A DNA stretch of 64,000 bases, taken from positions 1,211,469 to 1,275,468 of the forward strand of contig NZ_QLMA01000001.1 of assembly GCF_003259435.1 (NCBI RefSeq), in the 5' to 3' direction. The notes below the pieces were generated by a model, which worked only from the letters and a program-made list of their open reading frames with translations, was not told the DNA's origin and did no database searches. A program made the position numbers and the translations under genes. This document shows, piece by piece, positions 9,401 to 18,405 of this stretch. Numbering within the stretch: the first letter of the stretch is position 1; each line of letters opens with the position of its first letter. Origin of the DNA: Chitinophaga dinghuensis. Lineage in GTDB: Bacteria; Bacteroidota; Bacteroidia; Chitinophagales; Chitinophagaceae.

Positions 9401-9616
9401 ATTGCGGGGCTGCTGCCGCTGATGCGTGCAACTGGTTCTTCCGCATTGGGTAACAGGTCTATAAGTACAGGCGCTGCCGGCGGTATGTTGACAGGCGTGG
9501 TGTTAGGGGTATTTGCTGTCCCTGTGTTATACGTGATTTTCCAGTATCTGCAAGAGAAAGTAGGCCGTAAGAAGCCGGTGGTAGTAGAGGAAGAAGAAGC
9601 AGAGCTGGTACATTAA
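6440..9616 (+). CDS. RND multidrug efflux pump, inner-membrane subunit (HAE1 type)
   Basis: An AcrB/MexB-like proton-driven exporter of 1058 aa. It starts MFRKFIERPVLATVISIILV, the usual first transmembrane helix; an upstream in-frame TTG at 6404 would add 12 residues that do not fit the family. Proton-relay residues are present: the Asp pair in TM4 (IGIVVDDAIVVVE, D405-D406) and the Lys in TM10 (GLLAKNAILIVEYA, K946). The two large periplasmic loops, and the internal duplication of six-helix halves, give the full-length architecture. The C-terminal tail is short and acidic. It works with the adaptor before it and the outer-membrane lipoprotein after it. The substrate cannot be told from sequence, but the HAE1 type usually exports hydrophobic drugs or detergents. 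Confidence 0.95.
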   Translation: MFRKFIERPVLATVISIILVLLGILSLFQLPMTQFPDIAPPSVAVTASYPGANAEVVARSVATPIEEAVNGVENMTYMTSTSNNDGSMTLTVYFKLGTDPDKAAVNVQNRVAKATPLLPAEVVQAGVSTQKQQNSMIMVVNLMSDKEEYNETFLQNYAKINIIPEIQRVTGVGQAMVFGAKDYSMRIWLKPDRLAAYNMAPQEVLGAIHDQNLEAAPGRFGEGSKESFEYVIKYKGKLNKNDQYEDIILRANADGSVIRLKDVARVEFGSFSYGSDTRVNSKYGIGIAIFQTAGSNANEIQENINKLMAKAKTVFPAGIETFNIYSTKEYLDESIDQVKHTLIEAFILVFIVVFIFLQDFRSTLIPAIAVPVAIIGTFFFMQLFGFSINLLTLFALILAIGIVVDDAIVVVEAVHAKMERGKDPRSATITSMQEISGAIISITLVMSAVFIPVGFMQGPVGVFYRQFAFTLAIAILISALNALTLSPALCALLLKNNHAGGHGHDAQEKAAPKGFGKRFFAAFNTGFTAMTNKYTRSLQFLIKHKWITIGGLMIIGAATFFMMRKTPTGFIPTEDQGFAVYAVTMPPGSSLERTRQVVDKVEKIMKNMEATHNYLSVSGFNFLSNSSSSTSGVGFVKMKPYKDRGKVKDMNAIMAMMQQQLFGIPEASVFVFSMPTVPGFSNVAGFEMILQDRSNGPLDKLATTAYGLIGELMKRKEIAFAFTTFNTGHPQYEVEVDDRKAKQLGISVSDILQTLQVYYGSMFASDFNRFGKYYRVIVQADANLRKEPSSLDGVFVKNQSGQMVPINTVVSLKRVYGPETVTRNNLFNAVTINGQTKPGYSSGDAIKAVQEVADKYLPRGYAYEWVGMSKEEISAGSQTTVIFVLCLIFVYFLLAAQYESYILPLAVILSIPLGIFGVFAFINMFGIDNNIYVQVGLIMLIGLLAKNAILIVEYAVQRRKGGMGLVASAIRAASLRLRPILMTSFAFIAGLLPLMRATGSSALGNRSISTGAAGGMLTGVVLGVFAVPVLYVIFQYLQEKVGRKKPVVVEEEEAELVH

Positions 9617-9642
9617 TCGACATTCATTGAAAGAATAGAAAA

Positions 9643-11058
9643 ATGAAAAGAAGATATCATACAACTTATTTCATCGTGTTGTCTTTAGTTGTAGGGCTTG
9701 CAGCTTGTCGGGTTGGTCGCAATTATGAGCGACCCCCGATGGCGCTGCCCGCCCAGTTCAACAATGCTGCGCCTTCAGACAGCAGTATTGCAGCGATGGA
9801 ATGGAGAAAGTTTTTTACAGACCCCACTTTACAGCAGCTGATCGATAAAGCCATTACCGGCAATATGGATTTACAGCTGGCCGTTAAGCGTGCCGATGCT
9901 GCCCAGCAATACCTGAAACAGGCCAAATTAGCCTGGTTGCCAGGGTTTAATGGTCAGGTGAGCGCTGGTACTACCTTCCCTAGTAAAAACAGTCTGAATG
10001 GGATGAATATGAGTCAATTTGGTATGGGAGATCATATCGAAGACTACAATGCATCTATCAGCATGGGTTGGGAAATAGACATCTGGGGTAAGATACGTCG
10101 TCAGAAAGAGGCAGCGTTGGCTACTTATTTGCAGACTTACGAAGGCGCACATGCGGTGCAGACTTCCATTGTATCTGCGGTAGCGAACAGCTATTATAAC
10201 CTCCTGATGCTGGACAACCAGTTAGAGATTGCCCGTAAGAACGTGGCATTGAGCGATACCATTGTACAGGTAATGCGTTTGCAGAAAGCAGCCGGCGAGG
10301 TGACCGAACTGGCTATCCAGCAGGCCATTACCCAGCAGCAATCAGCCCAGTTACTGGTGCCGCAGCTGGAACAGGGCATTGCCATCCAGGAAAACGCGCT
10401 GCAGATTCTGACAGGCGAATTACCAGGACCAATTGCGCGTCATGCACATCTGCACGACTTTGTGGTAAGCGATAATCTGCCGGTAGGTATTCCTGCGGAG
10501 ATGGTGAGTCGCCGCCCAGATGTACGCGCAAGCGAAATGGGCTTGGTAGCAGCCAATGCCAAAGTAGGCGTGGCGCAGGCCAGCATGTATCCATCCCTGA
10601 ATATTACTGCCAGCGGCGGATTGAATTCCTTCAAAGCCAGCAACTGGTTTAATATCCCGGCTTCTTTATTTGGAATGGCAGCAGGAAGTATTGCACAGCC
10701 TATATTCCAGAAGAGAGCGCTGAAAACGCAGCTGGAAGTGGCTCGCATTACCAGAGAGGAAGCGGTGATTCAGTTCAGACAATCTACCCTCTATGCCATT
10801 GGAGAGGTAAGTGATGCGCTGGTAAAACTGGACAAGCTGAAAACTCGTCAGGAGCTGGCTGGTAAGCAGGTAGCTACTTCCCAGTTGGCCATCCAGCAGG
10901 CGCAACTGCTGTTCAAGAGCGGTATGGCCAACTACCTGGAAGTGATCACTGCCCAGAGCAGGTCACTGGAATCAGAGCTGAACCAGGCAAACATCGACAG
11001 AGAACGCCTGTCCGCTATGGTAGATCTTTACAGGTCTCTCGGCGGCGGCTGGAAATAA
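9643..11058 (+). CDS. RND efflux outer-membrane lipoprotein (OprM/NodT type)
   Basis: The TolC-like channel of the tripartite pump. A lipoprotein signal ends in LAACR (Cys22). The 471-aa protein carries two related outer-membrane-efflux repeats with the typical phrases IDIWGKIRRQKEAALATY, VANSYYNLLMLDNQLEIARK, PDVRASEMGLVAANAKVGVA and RSLGGGWK at the end. It begins 26 nt after the pump gene and is the last gene of the operon. I find no clear intrinsic terminator in the 190 nt that follow before the tRNA. Confidence 0.93.
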   Translation: MKRRYHTTYFIVLSLVVGLAACRVGRNYERPPMALPAQFNNAAPSDSSIAAMEWRKFFTDPTLQQLIDKAITGNMDLQLAVKRADAAQQYLKQAKLAWLPGFNGQVSAGTTFPSKNSLNGMNMSQFGMGDHIEDYNASISMGWEIDIWGKIRRQKEAALATYLQTYEGAHAVQTSIVSAVANSYYNLLMLDNQLEIARKNVALSDTIVQVMRLQKAAGEVTELAIQQAITQQQSAQLLVPQLEQGIAIQENALQILTGELPGPIARHAHLHDFVVSDNLPVGIPAEMVSRRPDVRASEMGLVAANAKVGVAQASMYPSLNITASGGLNSFKASNWFNIPASLFGMAAGSIAQPIFQKRALKTQLEVARITREEAVIQFRQSTLYAIGEVSDALVKLDKLKTRQELAGKQVATSQLAIQQAQLLFKSGMANYLEVITAQSRSLESELNQANIDRERLSAMVDLYRSLGGGWK

Positions 11059-11208
11059 AGATATAGGAAGTACGGACCAGGTAAAGAGAGATGAATCAGC
11101 GATATCTATGAAACCATGGCCAACAGACAGGAAAAATAAACGGCCTGGTTCGTACATCCTTCGTTAAACGTAAGCCAGGAGCGGAAAGGGAAGAAATTTT
11201 AAATTTAT

Positions 11209-11239
11209 TTTGGAAATTTGAAATCCTTTTATACCTTTG
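11209..11239 (+). promoter_or_regulatory. Promoter of tRNA-Ser copy 1
   Basis: TTTG at 11209-11212, a 19-nt spacer and TACCTTTG at 11232-11239 match the Bacteroidota promoter form closely. The mature tRNA begins 11 nt downstream, a usual distance for a tRNA transcription start. Confidence 0.75.
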
Positions 11240-11249
11240 CGCTCCACTA

Positions 11250-11334
11250 GGAGAGTTGGCAGAGCGGTCGATTGCGGCAGTCTTGAAAACTGTTGACTGT
11301 AACAGGTCCCGGGGTTCGAATCCCTGACTCTCCG
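11250..11334 (+). tRNA. tRNA-Ser (anticodon TGA), copy 1
   Basis: An 85-nt class II tRNA. The acceptor stem pairs GGAGAGT with ACTCTCC, followed by discriminator G. The anticodon stem-loop has loop CTTGAAA with anticodon TGA at 11284-11286, reading UCN serine codons. A long variable arm and the T-loop GGTTCGAATCC are present. CCA is not encoded. It is identical over its full length to the copy at 33590-33674. Confidence 0.96.
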
Positions 11335-11340
11335 CACTTT

Positions 11341-11376
11341 AAGCCTTCGAATATTATTCGAAGGCTTTTTTGTTTT
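11341..11376 (+). terminator. Terminator of tRNA-Ser copy 1
   Basis: AAGCCTTCGAATA (11341-11353) pairs with TATTCGAAGGCTT (11355-11367), a 13-bp stem with almost no loop, followed by TTTTTGTTTTTGG. It is a textbook intrinsic terminator six bases after the tRNA. Confidence 0.85.
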
Positions 11377-11929
11377 TGGAATATCTAGAAGGTGGCACAT
11401 ACCTTTTGAGCTGTAAAGTGTAATTCCATCCTCAGTAATAATCCTGGTGTCAATTAGCCATTAATATATTTAAGGCGGATTGACACTATGCAAATCTTCT
11501 GTTCAAAATCATTGTAACTATTTCTACCTAAGAAGTTAAACGCCTTTAGAAGATTTCTGAAGCTATAATCTCCTTATTTCGAATCCCTAAACGTACTGTT
11601 CTTCCTGTTTTTACATTCCTATAGGCATAAGCTCCTCTTCAAATGAATAGAAATGCTATTCAACTTGTCTAGTTTTTCAACTTTTTTATTTTACAATGGT
11701 TTATTGTGTTCTAAGAGCGCTGACTTTTAGATATATTTATTAGAAGTAGTTGTATGTTCGCTTGAATGGATTGTACTGTCTGTTGATTTATCGTAAAAGA
11801 AGTTTTCCCTGAAAGGGTTCCCCAAATTTTTGAAATATGAGCAAGAAATATCAACCCCAACTTGGTTAAATGGGGCATAAAAATTCCAATGTTATTTAAG
11901 GTGCTGGAGAAGGAGAAAAGGAACTGAAA
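11377..11929. other. AT-rich intergenic stretch between tRNA-Ser and the tracrRNA gene
   Basis: About 550 nt without a supported gene on either strand. It must include the cas9 promoter unless that lies within the tracrRNA gene, but I find no good TTTG-N20-TAnnTTTG pair; TATATTTA near 11732 is the nearest partial match. It could also hold decayed sequence. Nothing more can be said. Confidence 0.4.
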
Positions 11930-12010
11930 TAAAATAAAAAAAGGCGAGTTGCCCCACCTTGAATGTTTTCACAACGGAATAATCCTTATTGTGAATTGCT
12001 TTCGTTAACG
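11930..12010 (-). ncRNA. tracrRNA of the type II-C CRISPR system
   Basis: On the minus strand the anti-repeat GAAAGCAATTCACAA (12003 down to 11989) is complementary over 15 nt to the repeat as read from the minus strand of the array (TTGTGAATTGCTTTC). It is followed by a small nexus hairpin (GGA-TTAT-TCC) and CGTTGTGAAAACATTCAA, then a terminator hairpin GGTGGG-GCAA-CTCGCC (11958-11943) with a GNRA tetraloop and a run of seven T, then TATTTTATTT. This is the standard layout of type II tracrRNAs: pair with the crRNA, bind Cas9, end in a Rho-independent hairpin. A weak -7 box (TATATTCG, 12016-12009) would start the RNA at about the first base of the anti-repeat. It is divergent from, and immediately upstream of, cas9. 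Confidence 0.85.
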
Positions 12011-12032
12011 AATATACTTTTTTTATTCAAAC

Positions 12033-15000
12033 ATGAAAAATATTTTAGGTTTAGATCTTGGTCCTAACTCAATCGGTTGGGCTTTACTCCATTTGGACTG
12101 TAATTCCAGGTATGGTAACATCGTTGATTGCGGCGTACGTATTATTCCCATGTCCCAGGATATCCTGGGTGACTATAATAAAGGGATTAAGGTGTCTCAG
12201 ACTGCGGAGCGGACCAAATACAGGAGTATGAGGAGATTACGTGAACGTTATTTGCTCCGGAGAGAACGCCTGCACCGTGTTTTATATCTCCTTAAATTTT
12301 TGCCCTCCCATTATGCAGATGAAATAGATTTTCAGAAGCGCTTAGGTAAGTTTAAGGAAGGGAGAGAACCCAAGATTGCTTATGATAAAAATGGGTTCAT
12401 TTTTATGTCATCCTTCTTAGAAATGATGGAAGACTTTCGAATTCATCAACCCGCATTGCTGATAAATGAAAAAGGAGAACCAAAGTCCATTCCTTATGAC
12501 TGGACTTTGTACTACCTACGTAAAAAAGCGCTTACAGCCCCAATTAGAAAAGAAGAATTGGCGTGGCTACTCTTGAATTTTAACCAAAAACGCGGTTATT
12601 ATCAGCTTGGAGGTGACGAGGAAGAAAGTTCCCTGGAGAAGAATACAGCTTTATATACGTTAAAAGTGGTAGATGTAATAGCTGAGGAATCGAAAAAGGG
12701 TGGTGATCAGTGGTATTCTCTTACATTGGAGAATGGATGGGTGTACAGGCGTTCCAGCAAATTACCCTTATTTGATTTGAAAGGTAAGATTCGAGATTTT
12801 ATAGTAACAACAGATTTAAATGCAGATGGGAGTGTAAAGAAAGATAAGAAGGGCGGGGACAAAAGAAGTCTTCGGATTCCTGAGGATAAGGACTGGATTT
12901 TGTTGAAAAAGCAAACGGAGCAGGAGATTGGTAAATTTGGAAGTACTGTAGGAGCATATATCTATGAAAATTTATTAAAAGATCCATATCAAAGAATAAA
13001 TGGAAAGTTGGTAGGGACCATTGAACGTGAATTCTACAAATCAGAGCTGAAGCAAATACTGGAGAAACAGATGGAGTTTCATACGGAATTGCAAAGTGAA
13101 GAAATGTATAGTACCTGTATAAGAGAGCTGTATAAACAGAATGATGGACATCATTTGAATTTGAGCAGGAAAGACTTTGTACATTTTTTTGTTGACGATA
13201 TTATTTTTTACCAACGTCAGGTAAAAAGTCAAAGGTCTATGGTTAGTAATTGCCCCCTGGAATTCCGCTATTACAAAGATAAGGATGGAGTTGTGCAGAA
13301 AGTGTATTTGAAAGCAATTCCTAAATCTAATCCTTATTATCAGGAATTCAGGTTATGGCAATGGATACATAACCTTTTTATCTATAGAAAGGAAGATGAT
13401 GTAGATGTTACAGCAACCTTTCTGAATGATTTTAAGGAACTCGAAAATCTATTCATATTTCTTAATGGAAGGGCAGAAATAGAGCAGCGGCACTTGCTGG
13501 GATTTTTGTTAGGCCCAAAAGGATTCAAAGGAAAATTACTGAATAAAGAAGTGGACAAATACCGTTGGAATTACGGAGAGAAGTCATTTCCATGTAATGA
13601 AACAAGGACATTGATATGTAAAAGATTAGAAAAGATAAATAATGTGCCAGCCGATTTTCTCACAAAGGAGATTGAAATGCATTTATGGCATATCAATTAC
13701 TCAGTATCTGATAGAATCGATCGTGAGAAAGCATTTACACGGTTTGCAACGAACAATAATCTGGATGTAAATGAGGTGGTAAATGCTTTTAAAGTGGTTC
13801 CTCCTTTAAAAAGCGATTTTGGTGCATTTTCTGAAAAAGCCATAAAAAAGCTGTTACCATTAATGCGGGTCGGTAGTTACTGGAATTGGGAAGCAATGGA
13901 TGTAAGGACAAGGGAAAGAATCGGAAAAATTATAACCGGGGAGTATGATGAACGTATTGGAGATCGGTTAAGGAAGCAAGCCATCCACCTTAAAAAGGAG
14001 ACAGATTTTCAGAGAGTACCAGTATGGCTTGCTCAGTATATTATATATGGTTTTCATTCCGAATCCCAAATGGCGGATAAATGGACCTCCATACAGGATC
14101 TGGAGAGTTATTTAAAGTGTTTTAAACAGCATTCTTTACGTAACCCAATTGTGGAACAGGTGGTATTGGAAGCGCTGAGATTGGTGAAAGATATCTGGAA
14201 AGAACATGGCAAAGGAGCAAATAACTTCTTCGATGAAATTCATATAGAATTAAGTAGAGAGATGAAATCTCCTGCTGAGGAGCGAAAATCTATGTCTCTT
14301 AAGGCGTTGCAAAATGAAAACACGAATTTACGAATTAAGGCGTTATTGTCTGAATTGGCAAATGATCAAAATGTTGAAAATGTACGTGCTTATTCTCCAT
14401 CGCAACAGGAGATATTAAAGATTTATGAAGAAGGCGTATTAAATACTGAAAGTGAAATCGGTGAGGATATACTGAAGATAAGCAAAATGGCGCAACCTTC
14501 TCCAGCTGATTTAAGAAAGTATAAACTGTGGTTAGAACAAAAGTACCGATCTCCATATACAGGCGCTATTATACCACTAAACAAACTTTTTACTACCGAA
14601 TATGAAATTGAGCATATCATACCGCAAAGTCGGTATTTCGATGATGGATTTTCTAATAAGGTAATCTGTGAAGCAGCCGTGAACAAATTGAAAGATAACC
14701 AGTTGGGGATGGAGTTTATTAAGAATCATCATGGTGAAATTGTGCAACTGGGATTTGGTAAAACAATACAAATATTAGCAGTTGAACAGTATGAGAAGCT
14801 AGTTAAGGAGAATTACGTTAATAATAGCAGCAAGCGAAATAAGTTATTATTAGAAGAAATTCCCGAGAAAATGATAGAACGTCAGTTAAATGATACCCGT
14901 TATATCAGTAGCTATATCTCAGGATTATTGTCAAATATTGTTCGCCAGGATACTGATGATAATGGTTTTAACTCAAAGAACCTCATACAAACCAATGGTA

Positions 15001-16366
15001 GAATAACGGGAATTCTGAGGCAGGACTGGGGGCTGAATGATGTTTGGAACAGTTTGATATTGCCAAGGTTTGAACGAATGAACAAAATTACTAATTCTTC
15101 ACAATACGTAGCATGGAGCGAAACTCATCAGAAAAATCTTCCGACGGTACCATTGACATTGAAGAACTTTTCCAAAAAACGAATTGATCATCGACACCAT
15201 GCCTTGGATGCAATAGTGACAGCTTGTGTTACGAGAGATCATATTAATTTGTTGAACAATTTGCATGCTAAATCCCCGATTCGTCATGACTTAAACAGAA
15301 AGCTAAGACATCATAAGTCAATCGTTCTGAATCATCATAAAACGGGAGAGAAAATAGAACGGCAAATTCCGGTAGATTTCCGCAAACCCTGGGAGGATTT
15401 TACCTTGGATGTGAAATCCTCACTAGAAAATATTATAGTAAGTTTCAAGCTAAACCTCCGTGTTATTAACAAAACAATTAATAACTATTATGTCTGGGAA
15501 GTGAAGGATGGGGTGAAGCAAAAGGTGAGAATCAGGCAATCTGGAGAAAATTGGGCTATACGAAAGCCACTACATAAAGAAACTGTATACGGAATAGTGA
15601 ATTTACCGCATGTCAAAGTCAAAATAGGACAGATTACGACTGCTTCCCGTAAAAATATTGATGTGACTTTTGACTTGAGTGTGATAGAAAATTCTATTAC
15701 TGATACGGGAATTCAACGAATATTGAAGAATTATCTTGAGTTCAAAAACGGAGATCCAGAAATCGCATTTTCACCTGAAGGGTTGGAAGAGTTAAATCAG
15801 AACCTCAGAAAATTTAATGAAGGAAAATTTCATCACCCCATTTATAAGGTAAGAAAATACGAAAAAGGGTATCGGTTTGTTCTAGGGGAAGTAGGTTATA
15901 AGTCAACAAAATATGTAGAAGCAGAGCGGGGAACGAATTTATTTTGTGCAATTTATTGTAATACGGCTGGAGCGCGTAGTTATGAGACCATTCCTCTCAA
16001 TATAATCATAGAGCGGCAAAAGCAAGGTTTGCCTTCTGTGCCTCAGGAAAATAGTAAAGGCGAGAAATTATTATTCCATCTTTCACCCAATGATCTGGTT
16101 TATATACCTGACGAAGAAGAGCTTTCCAGCCATTCAGTACCTAAGTTTGAAATTAATAATAAGAAGCATATAGGCAGGATTTATAAGGTAGTGAATTTTA
16201 GTGATAACCAAATCTTTTTTATCAAGCATGAAGTTGCCACTAGTATTCTGCATAAGCAGGAGTTTTCTACTTCGAACAAAATGGAGCGATCAATTGATGG
16301 CATCATGATAAAGGAACATTGTATAAAGTTGAACATTAGTAGGATAGGGAAATTAATATCTGACAA

Positions 16367-16370
<4 letters not shown>
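12033..16370 (+). CDS. cas9: CRISPR-associated endonuclease Cas9, type II-C
   Basis: The RNA-guided double-strand DNA nuclease, 1445 aa, at the long end of type II-C and typical for Bacteroidota. RuvC-I is ILGLDLGPNSIGWALL (D8). The arginine-rich bridge helix is RSMRRLRERYLLRRERLHRV. RuvC-II is FFDEIHIELSRE (E739). The HNH domain has YEIEHIIPQS with H861 and the supporting Asn in AVNKLKDNQ (N884). RuvC-III is DHRHHALDAIV (H1056, D1059). All expected catalytic residues are present, so it should cut both strands. The last 300 or so residues would be the PAM-interacting region. Its stop overlaps the cas1 start by 4 nt. The gene is visibly more AT-rich than the efflux operon upstream, as often seen in transferred defence loci. 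PAM cannot be predicted. Confidence 0.97.
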
Positions 16371-17615
<1,245 letters not shown>

Positions 17616-17651
17616 GATCAGGTTTGTATTTTTCCTTAATATAAATAAAAA

Positions 17652-17670
17652 AACGGGTTTTGAACCCGTT
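17652..17670. terminator. Symmetrical terminator between cas2 and the CRISPR array
   Basis: AACGGGTT (17652-17659) and AACCCGTT (17663-17670) pair around a TTG loop. The left side is preceded by six A and the right side followed by seven T and TATTTT, so the hairpin should terminate transcription in both directions. On the plus strand it ends cas9-cas1-cas2. On the minus strand it would end the pre-crRNA coming out of the array. Confidence 0.85.
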
Positions 17671-17726
17671 TTTTTATTTTAAGATTGCATGTAAATGCAA
17701 TGTGGTAAAGAATTCTGTTGGATTCT
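17671..17726. promoter_or_regulatory. Short leader-like segment next to the first CRISPR repeat
   Basis: Between the terminator and repeat 1 are 56 nt with an inverted repeat TTGCAT-GTAA-ATGCAA (17685-17700) and GGTAAAG (17704-17710), the same seven bases that begin the repeat. This is the end next to intact repeats, so it is the likely site of spacer insertion. The inverted repeat could serve as a Cas1-Cas2 or host-factor recognition element, which is inference. Confidence 0.4.
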
Positions 17727-18400
17727 GGTAAAGTTAATGAAAGAATGAAAGCAATTCACAACTAAAACGTCCAATATATGGCAATTGATCTAGGTAAAGT
17801 TAATGAAAGAATGAAAGCAATTCACAACCGCTTGAACGGCTCAACGGTTTTCCAGATGGGTAAAGTTAATGAAAGAATGAAAGCAATTCACAACATTGCT
17901 GGATATGATATGGTAAAGGAACGTGGTAAAGTTAATGAAAGAATGAAAGCAATTCACAACTGGTTTGTTTCATTGTTCACCGGTTTTGATGGTAAAGTTA
18001 ATGAAAGAATGAAAGCAATTCACAACGGGCTCGAAAGAGGAGTTGAAAGAGCAGTTGGGTAAAGTTAATGAAAGAATGAAAGCAATTCACAACTTAATCC
18101 CTTCTGATAAACATTCACACTGTGGTAAAGTTAATAAAAGAATGAAAGCAATTCACAACATTCCTTCGGGTCTAGGTATCTGCCACAGGGGTAAAGTTAA
18201 TGAAAGAATGAAAGCAATTCACAACTAATTAATGATGGCACACTCGCCGGGTGACGGTAAAGTTAATGAAAGAATGAAAGCAATTCACAACACAAATTCT
18301 AGCCCATGCATTGCTACTCGCGGTAAAGTTAATGAAAAACTGAAAGCAATTCGCAACAGGATGCCCAATAATGTCAATCAGAAAGGTGGGTAAAGTTAAT
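17727..18400. CRISPR. Type II-C CRISPR array: ten 36-bp repeats plus a 12-nt remnant, ten spacers
   Basis: The plus-strand repeat begins GGTAAAGTTAATGAAAGAAT and ends GAAAGCAATTCACAAC (36 bp). Full copies start at 17727, 17793, 17859, 17925, 17991, 18058, 18124, 18190, 18256 and 18322. Spacers are 30 nt except two of 31 nt (18027-18057 and 18358-18388). Repeat 7 has one change (position 13 G to A). Repeat 10 has three (positions 17, 19 and 32). An eleventh repeat is cut to its first 12 bases (18389-18400). The decay places the old end at the right, away from cas2. tracrRNA complementarity shows that crRNAs are read from the minus strand, each spacer followed by GTTGTGAATTGCTTTC. Because most units are 66 bp, open frames run through the array; they are not genes. 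Confidence 0.97.
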
Positions 18401-18405
18401 CCCCT

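Noticed and set aside
11164..11400. Minus-strand frame across tRNA-Ser copy 1
   Set aside because: It reads through the tRNA and its terminator; the shared peptide with the frame at 33154-33687 is just the reverse translation of the identical tRNA.
12017..12032. TTTG at 12031-12028 (minus) as -33 box for tracrRNA
   Set aside because: Only 11 nt separate it from the -7 box, far short of the 19-21 nt seen in the other promoters of the window.
17704..17710. GGTAAAG in the leader as an additional degenerate repeat
   Set aside because: Only the first seven bases match the repeat and the following sequence does not; it is too short to count as a repeat unit.
17778..18228. Two open frames of 94 and 61 codons encoding repeated GKVNERMKAIHN
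   Set aside because: They are produced by the CRISPR array: most repeat-spacer units are 66 bp, exactly 22 codons, so the repeat is read in one frame. No start signal, and spacers are unrelated.
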